Shown: positions 25,124-34,667 of the stretch, piece by piece
How positions within the stretch are numbered: position 1 is the first letter of the stretch
How the letters are laid out: each line of letters begins with the position of its first letter
Origin: Ignatzschineria cameli
GTDB taxonomy: Bacteria > Pseudomonadota > Gammaproteobacteria > Cardiobacteriales > Wohlfahrtiimonadaceae
Length of the DNA stretch: 64,000 bases
NCBI RefSeq assembly: GCF_003121895.1
Contig: NZ_QEWW01000001.1
Span: 62,001-126,000, forward strand
Reading direction: 5' to 3'
The notes under the pieces: model-generated
Seen by the model: the letters and a program-made list of their open reading frames with translations, nothing else
What the model was told of the DNA's origin: nothing
The model's database searches: none
Program-made: the position numbers and the translations under genes

Positions 25124-25428
25124 TGTAATCCCCCCTAAAAATAATACCGACTATAAGTAGAATTTTCTCGTATTATTTACTTAGGAGAAATTAACTATGA
25201 AAAAATCAAGTTTTAAAGACACAAAATATCCCCCTTCGTTTGGTTTGTGAGATATTTGGAATTAGCAAAACGGCTTTTTATTATCATGCTCAAGCCATCT
25301 CTGAAAACAGACTTATTGAAACTTGGTTGCTGAAGTTAACTAAAGCCCATAAGCGTTGGGGGTTTGGTTTATGTTTTGATTATAATCGAGAAGGTTTTTT
25401 GCGTGGATATTGATTTCAGTTTACCAAC
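25124..25428 (+). mobile_element. Internally deleted copy of the IS3-family element
   Basis: Begins with the same TGTAATCCCCCC end and orfA leader as the IS at 11858. It jumps from the first orfA codons into orfB (near 12229), and jumps again between two GATTAT repeats (near 12397 and 12625) before ending inside orfB near 12675. The right end is missing, so it cannot move on its own. Confidence 0.85.
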
Positions 25429-25610
25429 ATAAAAGAGGCGGCGCTCTTCTGAATATTTATAGCTATCGAGAGTAGGAAGCAGGTCTTCGACAGCTTCATG
25501 ATCTCTATTTTCACTGAGAAAGCCTAATTGACCTTGTGAGATGTCGATGATAATGCAGTAATCCGCCTCTAATCTTTTACTCCCATGCAGTGACCAGTAA
25601 TAGAATATTT
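25429..25610 (-). pseudogene. UvrD/HelD-like helicase fragment
   Basis: On the minus strand about 60 codons read YYWSLHGSKRLEADYCIII, DISQGQLGF and YSEERRLFYVG. SKxLEADY and EERRLFYV are helicase motifs of UvrD-like and helicase IV proteins. The frame is cut by the IS remnant immediately after FYV, where ALTRA would be expected. No other part of the gene is seen. Confidence 0.6.
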
Positions 25611-26132
25611 ATCTCTCTTTATAATTGGGGTGATGATGCTGTAAGAGTCGTTGAATTTTATTCGAAATGTGACAATTAGTCTTTGTGATATAGGTATATT
25701 TAGAGTAGTTCGATTTTGAGGGGGCTATAAGGCAAGTTATTACTTGATAATCAATTGATGGTGAAATGCTAAACCTTTCAATTAATTTTTAGTGTTATGC
25801 TAAACTTTATAATTCCAGTAGGCTTACACTGATTGATATAATTTTGATCTGCATCTTTTACTCATATTTTATTCATGTTCTATCTAAGAGAGATTGTCAT
25901 GAAACTGGATATTAGATTATTACTATTTAAGATCTTGGAAAAGTTGAAGATGCACATATAGAGCCTCCACTTTTACTGCGGTTCTTGAAACTTATTCTTG
26001 AAACTTAATTTGCAACTATAAGAGATCTTATGAAATAGATGTTGCAAAGTTTTGTTGTAAGGAAGAAGGTAAGAGAATAGAGAAAGTAAAAGAAGCAAAA
26101 GAAGTAAAAGATATAGGGTTATAGGATAACTG
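25611..26132. other. Gene-free AT-rich spacer
   Basis: About 520 nt with only very short frames. A 12-bp tandem repeat (AGTAAAAGAAGC-like) occurs at about 26082-26112, just before the next gene. Confidence 0.4.
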
Positions 26133-26921
26133 ATGATCGCTCCAGAAAAAAAAGTAACGGGAATTTTAGCTGAACTTTATGAAAAAATGGTAAACGAGAT
26201 CTACTTTACAGAATTTGAGAGTCAGCTATATGCCCGTAAAATGGAAGGAATAGGAAAGGCAACAAGTGAAGAAAATCTTGCTTGGGCATACTATTACGCC
26301 TGTAATAAAGAGTCAGAGAAAGCCTTACACTTTTTTAAGAAGTCTTTGCACTATAATAATCCTATATTTTTGGGAAATTATCTTACCTATCTTGTTAGAA
26401 ATGGGCTAATAGATGAATTTTTACTAGCGACCGAGAGTGCTAGCTTAAAACCTTGTTTTAGAGGAGTTGGGCAAGTACTTTGGAGCGAGCTCTTTATCTC
26501 TATTTTACGAGGGAATTTAATGGTGGCTCGAGAGCAACTTGAGGGTTTAATAAAACTAGATAATGAGTATTCGTTATGGGCGAAGAAAATGGAATTAGAT
26601 CTCGATCGATTTATAAAAGAAGCTAAACTGGATTCTCAACAACTCCAAATATTAGGAGATATTTTTATTACATTGATTCGGGAGTATCGGCTTTTTGCTT
26701 TAGGCTGGTTTACATTTAAGAGTTACCCAGAGTTTGGTGTAAATCATCTATCATTGGTAATCGATTATCGACATAAAGATATTATTGGTGCAATTAATTA
26801 TGAGTTGGCTATGGCGATTGCTAGTGAAGAAAAATTAGATAGGAAAAAGTTTTCTGTATCGGTGGATATGTTTGAGAGAAGTAATGATGACAAGGCATTT
26901 AGTCATCAAATGATGCAGTAA
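26133..26921 (+). CDS. Helical-repeat protein paired with a HEPN protein
   Basis: 262 aa, soluble and all-helical, with TPR-like segments: ENLAWAYYYACNKESEKAL near 50-70, FFKKSLHYNNPIFLGNYL, and VAREQLEGLIKLDNEYS near 135. The C-terminus AINYELAMAIASEEKLDRKKF leads to a polar tail. No enzymatic motif seen. It is followed 14 nt later by the HEPN-like gene with a shared ribosome-binding region (TTGGAGATG), so the two are probably co-expressed. A regulator or antitoxin of the HEPN protein is plausible but unproven. Confidence 0.6.
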   Translation: MIAPEKKVTGILAELYEKMVNEIYFTEFESQLYARKMEGIGKATSEENLAWAYYYACNKESEKALHFFKKSLHYNNPIFLGNYLTYLVRNGLIDEFLLATESASLKPCFRGVGQVLWSELFISILRGNLMVAREQLEGLIKLDNEYSLWAKKMELDLDRFIKEAKLDSQQLQILGDIFITLIREYRLFALGWFTFKSYPEFGVNHLSLVIDYRHKDIIGAINYELAMAIASEEKLDRKKFSVSVDMFERSNDDKAFSHQMMQ

Positions 26922-26935
26922 TTGGAGATGAGTTA

Positions 26936-27376
26936 ATGTCAGTAGTTGGAGAGGATTTTTTAAAGTTTTCTGAAAACTTACTCAATCATTCAAGTACAGA
27001 AATAGAATATCGTAATGTGATTTCTCGATTATATTATAGTCTAATCCATGTCACAGGGCGGTGTTTAGCGCCTTCAGCTCCTAAAAAATACCATACAGAG
27101 ATGGAAAGATATTTAAAAATGCCAGATCGTCACGATCCTAATGAGCTGATACCATCTCTAGAATTAAAAGCATTAGGAGAGTTATTAGCTGCAAGGCGAG
27201 CAAAAAGAGTAGTTGCTGATTATAAGTTAGAAGAAGATGTCATGAGAGCAGATGCAGATGGAGAAATGGAAATTTCTAAACTTATCCATCAAAAGTTACA
27301 CGCTTATCAACTTCAAGAGAAGGGAATCTCTTCATCTCAAGAAATTCAAAATGGTAAATTGTCGAAAGAAAGTTAA
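26936..27376 (+). CDS. HEPN-domain-like protein (putative RNase)
   Basis: 146 aa, helical. The segment YRNVISRLYYSLIHVTGR contains R-x6-H (RLYYSLIH), within the Rx4-6H spacing of HEPN ribonucleases. The second half has LLAARRAKRVVADYKLEED, a typical HEPN-like helix pair. HEPN proteins act as toxins in many TA and defence systems. It is the second gene of the pair; the neighbouring core sugar genes begin 212 nt later with different base composition. Confidence 0.6.
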   Translation: MSVVGEDFLKFSENLLNHSSTEIEYRNVISRLYYSLIHVTGRCLAPSAPKKYHTEMERYLKMPDRHDPNELIPSLELKALGELLAARRAKRVVADYKLEEDVMRADADGEMEISKLIHQKLHAYQLQEKGISSSQEIQNGKLSKES

Positions 27377-27588
27377 TAGCTCTATTTTTAAGCAGAGCTT
27401 AAAGTACAATAAAGAATTTTAAATTCTTCCATACATCCTTTTAATCACTTTTGATCGTTTTTAAATAAATGGCTCTTAAGAGTTACTTATTGCTAATAGT
27501 CATTCTCTCTTATCCCGATTATTGGTATCCTTATACCCATTATAGATATTATAGTTGTTATCGATATTGACCAATAGTAGGGATTTTC
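27377..27588. other. Spacer and probable galU promoter region
   Basis: AGCTCT/AGAGCT hairpin just after the HEPN gene (weak terminator), then AT-rich sequence preceding galU. It marks the boundary between accessory and core composition. Confidence 0.4.
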
Positions 27589-28476
27589 ATGATTAAGAAA
27601 GCAATTTTACCTGTTGCGGGCTTAGGGACCCGTTTTCTGCCGGCGAGTAAGGCGATTCCCAAAGAGATGGTGACGGTGGTCGACCGTCCCGTGATCGATT
27701 ATGTGGTGCAAGAGGCGGTGAAGGCGGGCATTGAGGAGATTATCCTTGTGACCCACAGCTCGAAAGGGAGTATCGAGAACTATTTTGATAAAAACTTTGA
27801 GCTAGAGACGATCCTTAAAGAGAAGCAGAAATTTGATATCTTGGCGGAGATCGAATCTATTCTTCCCAAAGGGGTGAGTGTGGTGAGTGTGCGTCAAGGC
27901 GAGCCACTTGGTTTGGGGCATGCGGTGTTATGTGCGAAATCATTGATCGGTAATGAGCCTTTTGCCGTCCTTCTTCCCGATGTATTGGTCTATAACGAAG
28001 AGGAAGAGAACGATCTTCAGAGAATGATCACTTATTATAATGCGCATCAAGCAGCTCAAATTATGGTGGAAGAGGTGCCGGCAGCATTGGTGGATCAATA
28101 TGGGATTGTAGATGTTGCATCGACGCCGGATGAAGGCGCGTCAGTTGCGATGCAAGGGATTGTTGAAAAGCCCGCGGTGGGGAGCGCACCTTCAAATCTT
28201 TCTGTGATTGGGCGTTATATTTTACCGCCGGAGATTATGCCGCTTCTTGAGAAGACCCCGAAAGGGGCTGGTAATGAGATTCAGCTCACCGATGCCATTG
28301 CGTTATTGCAGCAAGAAGCGCCGATTGAGGCGTATCGGATGAAGGGGCAGACCTTCGATTGTGGTAGCAAAATAGGGTATCTAGAAGCGGTTCTCCATTA
28401 TGGTGCAATTCACCCGACATTGGGTGAGCCTTTCAGAGCCTTAATCGAAAGATCAGCACGTGAGATAAAGTCATGA
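27589..28476 (+). CDS. galU: UTP--glucose-1-phosphate uridylyltransferase
   Basis: 295 aa, full length. N-terminal nucleotide-binding signature LPVAGLGTRFLPASKAIPKE, then LVTHSSKGSIENYF, LPDVLVYN and the C-terminal FDCGSKIGYLEA. Makes UDP-glucose from UTP and glucose-1-phosphate, feeding capsule and LPS synthesis in the cytoplasm. Overlaps the next gene by 4 nt (ATGA), so it leads an operon galU-ugd-like-pgi-galE. GC content is clearly higher than in the defence zone. Confidence 0.97.
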   Translation: MIKKAILPVAGLGTRFLPASKAIPKEMVTVVDRPVIDYVVQEAVKAGIEEIILVTHSSKGSIENYFDKNFELETILKEKQKFDILAEIESILPKGVSVVSVRQGEPLGLGHAVLCAKSLIGNEPFAVLLPDVLVYNEEEENDLQRMITYYNAHQAAQIMVEEVPAALVDQYGIVDVASTPDEGASVAMQGIVEKPAVGSAPSNLSVIGRYILPPEIMPLLEKTPKGAGNEIQLTDAIALLQQEAPIEAYRMKGQTFDCGSKIGYLEAVLHYGAIHPTLGEPFRALIERSAREIKS

Positions 28477-29780
28477 AGATTGCCATTATCGGTTCCACCC
28501 TTCAGGCAGGGGTATTAACAGCGCTCCTTTCCAAATATGGGAATGAGGTCTATGTGTTAACAGAGATCAACCCCAGTGAGAGCGGTAGCGTTAAGCCGGG
28601 TTTCTTTCCCCATCTGCAAGATCCACAACTCTTAGCGGAGTTGAAACGTTTGGAGGCGAAAAAGACTTTCAAGCAGCTCGATTCTATGGATGATCTGATG
28701 GCGCTCTCAACGGAGATTGATGGCTATTTCCTCAGCTTTAATACATTAGCGTGTCGGGAAGCGGTCGATTTTTTAGAGCAGGTGGCAAAAAGAATCGCCG
28801 AGAATCATATCGCCGAACAGCAGAGTACGATTCCGCTCTTAATTAATGGTTCGACCTTTGGGCTCTATGGAACAGAAGCACTTCGGCGCATCTTTCCTGA
28901 GGCAGATTGGGCATATCTTCCCGATATTGTGCAAGAGGGAAATGCGGTGAAGAGCTTTATTGATCTTGCACAACTGATTGTGGGGGTAGAATCGGATCAG
29001 ACGCTGATTCGGCTTAAAGAGCTCTTTCGCCCCTTCTTTCCGCTCCCATCTCAATGGTTGGTGATGCCAATTTTAGATGCGGAGCTGACAAAATTGAGTA
29101 TCTCCGGGATGCTCGCAACGCGTATCAGTTATATGAATGATCTGGCCAATGTAGCAGAGACGATCGGTGTTGATATCCTCAATGTGAAGCAGGGTTTGGC
29201 GGCAGATCGCCGAATTGGCGGCGCTTATCTTTCGCCGGGGGCAGGCTTTGGCGGAGAGAACTTCTCAAGTGATATCTTGATGCTCTCTGAAGAGGTCGGG
29301 CGCCGAGGGGTGAAGAGCCGTCTGATGGATCAGGTTTGGGAGGTGAATGAGGATCAGAAAGAGGTGCTTTTCCGCCATCTTTGGCGTTACTATGAGAGTG
29401 ATCTTGCCGGCAAAAAGGTTGCCATTTGGGGTGCCTCCTTTAAAGAGGAGACTGCAAGTATCTATAACTCCCCAATTCATAAGATGATTCGAGCGTTAGA
29501 GGCTCAAAATGTCAAAATTTCGCTCTTTGATCCTGAGGCGATGCCCGCAGTGAAGAGTGCTTATCCCCATTTGTCGATCCACTATTGTGAGGATAAGTAT
29601 CAAGCGCTCGAAGATGCCGATGCACTCATTATCTTAACGGCATGGAAGGAGTTCTTCAGTCCCGATTATGCCAAGATTAAGGAGAAGATGGCGCATCCAT
29701 TGATCCTCGATGGGCGTAATATTTTTGACCCCAATTATATGCAAAATTTAGGGTTTATCTATAAGGGAATCGGCCGTTAG
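28473..29780 (+). CDS. UDP-glucose dehydrogenase homologue lacking the catalytic Cys
   Basis: 435 aa with the overall UDP-glucose/GDP-mannose dehydrogenase layout: a Rossmann start ([13 protein letters not shown]), a central helix [17 protein letters not shown], and a C-terminal domain with [10 protein letters not shown] and DGRNIFDP ending FIYKGIGR. Key residues are changed. The usual GFGGSCFPKD reads [10 protein letters not shown] (257-267), replacing the nucleophilic Cys; the catalytic Asn after ELTKY is Ser; and the GTGYVG nucleotide loop is GSTLQAG. The frame is intact over the full length, so this looks like a divergent or non-catalytic paralogue, or an enzyme with another activity. Its place between galU and pgi is where ugd normally sits in K loci. 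Confidence 0.85.
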   Translation: MKIAIIGSTLQAGVLTALLSKYGNEVYVLTEINPSESGSVKPGFFPHLQDPQLLAELKRLEAKKTFKQLDSMDDLMALSTEIDGYFLSFNTLACREAVDFLEQVAKRIAENHIAEQQSTIPLLINGSTFGLYGTEALRRIFPEADWAYLPDIVQEGNAVKSFIDLAQLIVGVESDQTLIRLKELFRPFFPLPSQWLVMPILDAELTKLSISGMLATRISYMNDLANVAETIGVDILNVKQGLAADRRIGGAYLSPGAGFGGENFSSDILMLSEEVGRRGVKSRLMDQVWEVNEDQKEVLFRHLWRYYESDLAGKKVAIWGASFKEETASIYNSPIHKMIRALEAQNVKISLFDPEAMPAVKSAYPHLSIHYCEDKYQALEDADALIILTAWKEFFSPDYAKIKEKMAHPLILDGRNIFDPNYMQNLGFIYKGIGR

Positions 29781-29796
29781 AGGCGGGAGTAGATCG

Positions 29797-31515
29797 ATGC
29801 AGAATCAATCATTCAATCAATCATTAACGATATTAGAAACATTGCCACCATTATCGGCAGATCCCCACTTTGTGGCGCTTGAAGCATTGGCAGAATCGAT
29901 GCAGAAAAAAGCATTAGCACAGCTCTTTATTGAGATGCCCAATCGTTTTGAGGCGCTCCATTTTCAGTTTGAAGCGCTTCTGATCGATTTTAGTAAGCAA
30001 CGCATTGATCAGGAAGTTTTAACGAAACTTGCCGAGTTGACGGAATCGCGCCGGCTTTCAGAGAGTATTGCACTTCTCTTTTCAGAGAGTCGCATCAATC
30101 AGAGTGAGAATCGTGCGGCGATGCATTGGGCACTTCGAACCCCTAAAGCGGCGCTCGATCAGCTAGGAATCGACCCGAAGATCAGTCATGGGATCCATCA
30201 AGAGCTTGAAAAGATGTACGCTTTGGTGGAGAAGATCCATCAGGGGCAATATCGTGGCGCGACGGGCGAGGTGGTAACAGATGTGGTCAATATTGGGGTT
30301 GGCGGTTCCGATCTTGGCCCGCTTATGGCTTCTTATGCTTTGGCAGATTTTACGGTCCGTACGGAAAAGCCACTCAATATCCACTTTGTCTCGACGATGG
30401 ATGGAAGTCAGCTCTCCGAACTACTTCATCAGCTACGCCCTGAAACGACGCTCTTTATTATCTCTTCTAAATCTTTTGGAACAATCGATACCTTGAAGAA
30501 TGCGGCAACGGTACGGAGCTGGCTGGAAAAAGCATTAGGGGATGAACCACAACTGCTGAAAAATCACTTTATTGGTGTTTCAAGTAATCGTGAAGCGATG
30601 AGTGCATGGGGCATTGCTCAAGAGCGGCAACTCTATCTTTGGGAATGGGTCGGTGGGCGCTATTCCCTCTGGTCGGCAATCGGTTTACCGATAGCACTGA
30701 CCATTGGTGTTGATGGATTTAAAGATCTCCTAGAAGGGGGGCATCGCATCGATCAACACTTTAGAGAGGCGCCGGTGGAGGAGAATTTACCCATCTTATT
30801 GGCGATGATTGAGATCTGGAATAGTAATTGTCTCGATATTCAGACCCATGCAGTGCTCCCTTATGATGGACGTTTAAAATATTTTGCCAGTTATTTGCAG
30901 CAACTTGAGATGGAATCGAACGGTAAGAATATTACCCGTAACGGTGAGCGGGTCGATTATACAACTTGCCCCATTATTTGGGGAGAAGTTGGACCCAATG
31001 CGCAGCATGCTTTCTATCAGCTTCTCCATCAGGGAACCGAGGCGGTGAGTGCTGATTTTATCGCACCGAAACGGCGTTATACCGATGCGCAATTTACTTA
31101 TAGCGATAATGCCGAAGAGTTAATCGAGCAGCATGATCTCGCTTTAGCCAATTGTCTTGCTCAATCACGATTATTAGCCTTTGGAAATGCGGCACTGGTA
31201 GAAGAGCATGAGGGGAACATTGAAGAGATGGAGAGAATCCCTGCCTATAAAGGGTATGAGGGGAATCAACCAAGCTCAATGATTCTTATCGAGAGCTTAA
31301 CACCGAAGACATTAGGGATGTTGATCGCGCTCTATGAGCATAAAGTTTTTGTGCAATCGGTCATTTGGAATATCAATCCTTTCGATCAATGGGGCGTTGA
31401 GAAGGGGAAAGAGATTGCCAATCAATTGATGCCTTATCTGCAAGGGGAGCCTGCTCAAGAGGGTGTGTTAGATTCTTCAACGCAAGGGTTGATCAATTTC
31501 CTCATTACAAGATAA
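29797..31515 (+). CDS. pgi: Glucose-6-phosphate isomerase
   Basis: 572 aa. [18 protein letters not shown] (residues about 165-180), [15 protein letters not shown] (sugar-phosphate loop), [11 protein letters not shown] and a C-terminal [11 protein letters not shown] signature. Interconverts glucose-6-phosphate and fructose-6-phosphate in the cytoplasm. Starts 16 nt after the previous stop. In K loci this gpi supplies hexose phosphates for capsule sugars. Confidence 0.97.
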   Translation: MQNQSFNQSLTILETLPPLSADPHFVALEALAESMQKKALAQLFIEMPNRFEALHFQFEALLIDFSKQRIDQEVLTKLAELTESRRLSESIALLFSESRINQSENRAAMHWALRTPKAALDQLGIDPKISHGIHQELEKMYALVEKIHQGQYRGATGEVVTDVVNIGVGGSDLGPLMASYALADFTVRTEKPLNIHFVSTMDGSQLSELLHQLRPETTLFIISSKSFGTIDTLKNAATVRSWLEKALGDEPQLLKNHFIGVSSNREAMSAWGIAQERQLYLWEWVGGRYSLWSAIGLPIALTIGVDGFKDLLEGGHRIDQHFREAPVEENLPILLAMIEIWNSNCLDIQTHAVLPYDGRLKYFASYLQQLEMESNGKNITRNGERVDYTTCPIIWGEVGPNAQHAFYQLLHQGTEAVSADFIAPKRRYTDAQFTYSDNAEELIEQHDLALANCLAQSRLLAFGNAALVEEHEGNIEEMERIPAYKGYEGNQPSSMILIESLTPKTLGMLIALYEHKVFVQSVIWNINPFDQWGVEKGKEIANQLMPYLQGEPAQEGVLDSSTQGLINFLITR

Positions 31516-31581
31516 GTGGTGCTGTGGTAGGATTAATTTCAGAGATATCAGCAGTCGATGCCATGTGAAGGAGCAGAAAAA

Positions 31582-32601
31582 GTGAAGAAAATTTTAGTGA
31601 CTGGGGGCGCGGGTTATATCGGCTCTCATACTGTTATTGAGTTATTAGAAGCCGGTTTTGAAGTCGTCGTATTTGATAATCTCTCTAATAGTTCGGTGGA
31701 ATCTTTAAGACGTGTTGAAGCGATCACGGGGAAATCGATCCTCTTTATTGAGGGAGATATTCGAGATGGCGCAGCACTTGATGCGCTCTTTAATGAGTAT
31801 GAGATCGAAGCGGTGATTCACTTTGCCGGTCTTAAAGCGGTCGGAGAGAGTCAGGAGATCCCGCTCGTCTATTTTGATAATAATATTGCCGGCTCCATCT
31901 CCCTGATGAAAGCGATGGAGAAAGCGGAGTGTTTCAATCTGATCTTTAGCTCATCAGCTACGGTCTATGATGAGGCCAATATCTCCCCCTTAACAGAAGA
32001 GATGCCAACGGGAATGCCTTCTAATAACTATGGTTATACCAAGTTGATTGTAGAGCAGTTATTACAAAAAGCAGCAATTGCTGATGATCGTTGGTCCATT
32101 GCGCTTTTACGCTATTTTAATCCGGTGGGTGCTCATCAGAGTGGTCAAATTGGGGAAGATCCTCAAGGAACGCCCAATAACCTGATGCCATTTATGACTC
32201 AAGTGGCGGTGGGAATGCGTGAGAAACTCTATATCTTTGGGAATGATTATCCCACCAATGATGGAACCGGTATTCGTGATTATATCCATGTAGTGGATCT
32301 TGCAAAGGCGCATCTATCGGCGCTACAGAATCGGTTAAAAGCGAAAGGGTGTCGCGCATGGAATATTGGGACCGGCAATGGTACCTCTGTTTTAGAGATG
32401 AAAGAGACTTTCGAGAGTGTCAATGGGGTGGAGATCCCTTATCAGATCACTGAACGCCGAAGTGGTGATGTCGCGATCTCTTATGCCGACAATACGCGTG
32501 CGATCAAAGAGCTCAACTGGAAACCGCAATATGGTCTTAAAGAGATGCTCGAAGATAGCTGGCGTTGGCAGAGAGAGAATCCGAGAGGGTATCGGGAGTA
32601 A
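31582..32601 (+). CDS. galE: UDP-glucose 4-epimerase
   Basis: 339 aa from GTG 31582, preferred over ATG 31558 because GAAGGAG lies 8 nt before it and the protein then begins directly with KKILVTGGAGYIGSHT. NAD-binding GGAGYIGSH, SSSATVYDE, YGYTK (catalytic Tyr-x3-Lys), LRYFNPVGAH and RDYIHVVDLA are all present. Interconverts UDP-glucose and UDP-galactose (possibly the N-acetyl forms, as gne). Last gene of the galU operon. Confidence 0.95.
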   Translation: MKKILVTGGAGYIGSHTVIELLEAGFEVVVFDNLSNSSVESLRRVEAITGKSILFIEGDIRDGAALDALFNEYEIEAVIHFAGLKAVGESQEIPLVYFDNNIAGSISLMKAMEKAECFNLIFSSSATVYDEANISPLTEEMPTGMPSNNYGYTKLIVEQLLQKAAIADDRWSIALLRYFNPVGAHQSGQIGEDPQGTPNNLMPFMTQVAVGMREKLYIFGNDYPTNDGTGIRDYIHVVDLAKAHLSALQNRLKAKGCRAWNIGTGNGTSVLEMKETFESVNGVEIPYQITERRSGDVAISYADNTRAIKELNWKPQYGLKEMLEDSWRWQRENPRGYRE

Positions 32602-32719
32602 GTAGAAGCATTTTATTGTGATCTAAGATCTGCTAAGATGTTTCCATCCTTTAGCGTTACTGGTCATTTTCAGTCGGGTGTTAAGCCAGACTCTAACTTA
32701 TTGAACAGATTGAGAGTTG

Positions 32720-32767
32720 CGAAAGCTAATTTCCCAGCTCTCAGGAGAGCCGGAAAATTATCTTTCG
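32720..32767. other. Long imperfect hairpin with nested stem
   Basis: CGAAAGCTAATTTCC pairs with GGAAAATTATCTTTCG, and inside it GCTCTC pairs with GAGAGC around an AG loop. Nearly the whole 48 nt is paired. No T-run follows. Confidence 0.6.
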
Positions 32768-32790
32768 CTCCCTTCAGTAAAGGATCGAGA

Positions 32791-32838
32791 TAGAGCCTCA
32801 AAGGGTTTGGTCATTTGATCAACACTCTCGAGGCTCTA
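32791..32838 (+). terminator. Hairpin TAGAGCCTC/GAGGCTCTA, probable galE terminator
   Basis: A perfect 9-bp stem with a 30-nt loop. The following T-run is poor (TTGGTATTTGGG), so termination strength is uncertain. Confidence 0.45.
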
Positions 32839-33098
32839 TTGGTATTTGGGTGATTGAAAGATAGAGACGATGTTGGTGATCTCACTTTTTTTGGAGGACC
32901 TTACGGGATTAACTCATTTAAAAAGATGCAGGATTTAACCACTTTAGTGCATCAAGTAAGAGGAACAGAAGCGATCGACTAGTCTTGATCAGCAATATCT
33001 GATCACCATTTATTGGCAATTATTACTACATTATTAGCTTAATATCAGTAAATAGCATTGGTCTTATTAGTCTTCATCTGAGTTTCTTTAACGTTAGA

Positions 33099-33713
33099 AT
33101 GTCAACAAAAGTTAATTTAATAGGATTTCATACTTGTCGTTACATTGAAGGAGAAAATTGTAAAGAAGAGGTGATGAAATCTATCCCTTTTTTGTGCGAT
33201 GAGAGTAGGGAGCAGTGGTTAGGCGTTGGCTATTATTTTTGGACAGATAGTGATTATTATGCGCATCAATGGGGTAAGCATGGATATAACAATCAATACT
33301 GTATCAATAAGTTTTCTATTGAAATTACAGAGGATCGGTTATTAGATTTAGTAGGTAATACTCGAGATCAAATATTGTTTCAGCAATTTATAGAAGGATT
33401 GTTGACAAAAATAGAAATTATTATTGGTAATTGTCATTCATCTAGTGAGCAAAAATCTTTAAATAAAAAATTACAGAAAGTGAAAGATGGTATTTTATCG
33501 ACAATATTTTACATTGCTCGAAAATATGAGTTAATTGATTATTGGGTTATAAAAGCTTCTGATAATGCTAGTCATCAGTCTTCGAAATATCACTTTAGAA
33601 AGAAGAGGCAAGAACATCTCATTTTACCGACGAGGCAGCAGATGGTAGTCTATGAGGAAGCAAGGAGTTATATACTTCATGAAAAGTGGGTATTCCCAAA
33701 AGGAGAAGAGTAG
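33099..33713 (+). CDS. CmdT-like ADP-ribosyltransferase toxin
   Basis: 204 aa. ART-like motifs: LIGFHTCR (7-14, first-strand His) and GVGYYFWTDSDYYAHQWG (42-59, the aromatic G-x-G-x-YF strand followed by the A..W helix) are typical of HYE-type mono-ADP-ribosyltransferases. A Glu-rich region near 185 (MVVYEEARSY) could hold the catalytic Glu. It is followed by a small gene and a clear SecB-like chaperone, the gene order of CmdTAC, in which CmdT ADP-ribosylates mRNA to block phage. The assignment rests on this order plus the ART motifs. The start is the first ATG; its ribosome-binding site is poor. Confidence 0.65.
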   Translation: MSTKVNLIGFHTCRYIEGENCKEEVMKSIPFLCDESREQWLGVGYYFWTDSDYYAHQWGKHGYNNQYCINKFSIEITEDRLLDLVGNTRDQILFQQFIEGLLTKIEIIIGNCHSSSEQKSLNKKLQKVKDGILSTIFYIARKYELIDYWVIKASDNASHQSSKYHFRKKRQEHLILPTRQQMVVYEEARSYILHEKWVFPKGEE

Positions 33714-33715
33714 AC

Positions 33716-34132
33716 ATGGGATTTTATTTGGATAGATTAGATCTAAACCTTGATAATATTGAGGAATTTTTAGATGATTTTATTGAAATAGATGAGCTAT
33801 ATAAGTCCCAGTTAGATATGGCACTTCAGCTTAAGATACGGGATTTTCTAAATAGAGAAAAAACTTTTTTTGATTTTCCTGTTATTACAATGAGCTCTAG
33901 ATTACTCAATAGTCAATATAGTGTGGAGTATCGCAGTTCTGAGAGATCTTTATTAATAGGAAAACCAGATTGGGAGAAAGCGAAGCTTTCTGAAATGGTC
34001 AAAGAGAGAATTATTGAGTTAGTTCAACAAAGATTAAAAGTTAATAATTCATTGGCATCTTCTCGTAATGTAGCTGAGAAGATTGGACACTATAGCGATA
34101 GTGAAAGTGCATCTCAGGTAGTAGCAGCATAA
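33716..34132 (+). CDS. CmdA-like antitoxin
   Basis: 138 aa from ATG 33716, 2 nt after the toxin stop with AAGGAG just upstream; an in-frame start at 33686 would overlap the toxin. Acidic N-terminus (LDLNLDNIEEFLDDFIEIDE), a middle strand region and an amphipathic C-terminal helix ending in small residues (ASQVVAA) that could be the chaperone-addiction tail. No known domain recognised; the role is assigned by position. Confidence 0.6.
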   Translation: MGFYLDRLDLNLDNIEEFLDDFIEIDELYKSQLDMALQLKIRDFLNREKTFFDFPVITMSSRLLNSQYSVEYRSSERSLLIGKPDWEKAKLSEMVKERIIELVQQRLKVNNSLASSRNVAEKIGHYSDSESASQVVAA

Positions 34133-34134
34133 AA

Positions 34135-34548
34135 ATGAAAATTCAATTAAAATCTAATAAAGTTCTTTTTTTACAGTTTTTCCCTATAGATCATGATGTT
34201 GAAGTTTCTGAGGTTGAAATTAAAAATCAAGATCATTTTAGCTTTGATTTAGAGGTCTCTTTTCCTACACAAAAAAATCACAAGCTGTTTACAGTAACGA
34301 CGCAAGCAACTTTAGCACAAAAGGATCAGTATTTATTACAAATTATATTTTCTTCTGAATTTGAGACCAATAAAATAATAGATACAAAATTTAAGGCTAG
34401 TAAGTTTCCGTATATTAATGCACCTGCAATTGCGTATCCTTTCTTTAGAGCTACTATTGCAACTATACTGATTAACTCAGGATGGGAGCCATATTATTTG
34501 CCATCGGTTAATTTTGAAAAACTCTATAATGAAAAAATAGGGGTATAG
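34135..34548 (+). CDS. SecB-like chaperone (CmdC-like)
   Basis: 137 aa. Long beta-strand pairs (VEVSEVEIKNQDHFSFDLEV, LFTVTTQATLAQ) are followed by FPYINAPAIAYPFFRATIATI and GWEPYYLPSVNFEKLY. The end matches the SecB C-terminal helix and the APVNFDALF motif. SecB-like chaperones in TA operons hold the antitoxin in an active fold and release it on infection. Starts 2 nt after the antitoxin stop. It is distinct from the housekeeping SecB, which is not in the window. Confidence 0.8.
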   Translation: MKIQLKSNKVLFLQFFPIDHDVEVSEVEIKNQDHFSFDLEVSFPTQKNHKLFTVTTQATLAQKDQYLLQIIFSSEFETNKIIDTKFKASKFPYINAPAIAYPFFRATIATILINSGWEPYYLPSVNFEKLYNEKIGV

Positions 34549-34566
34549 ATAGGCCTGTTCACTCAT

Positions 34567-34606
34567 AAAAAATCCCTCAACCTTGATTGAAGGCGAGGGA
34601 TTTTTA
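34567..34606. terminator. Bidirectional terminator between the TA operon and pgm
   Basis: AAAAATCCCTC pairs with GAGGGATTTTT across a 16-nt loop, with T-runs on both strands. It serves the plus-strand TA operon and the minus-strand phosphomutase. Confidence 0.85.
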
Positions 34607-34667
34607 TTATCTGTTATTTTATTATCTGTTAATTATCGTTGACTTATATTGAGAAGGCGCTTACCAA

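Larger units (their letters stand above)
32602..33098. other. Intergenic region between galE and the CmdTAC-like operon
   Basis: About 500 nt without a gene. It holds two strong hairpins (annotated separately) and the putative promoter of the TA operon in its last 60 nt. Composition drops from core-like to AT-rich towards the right. Confidence 0.5.
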
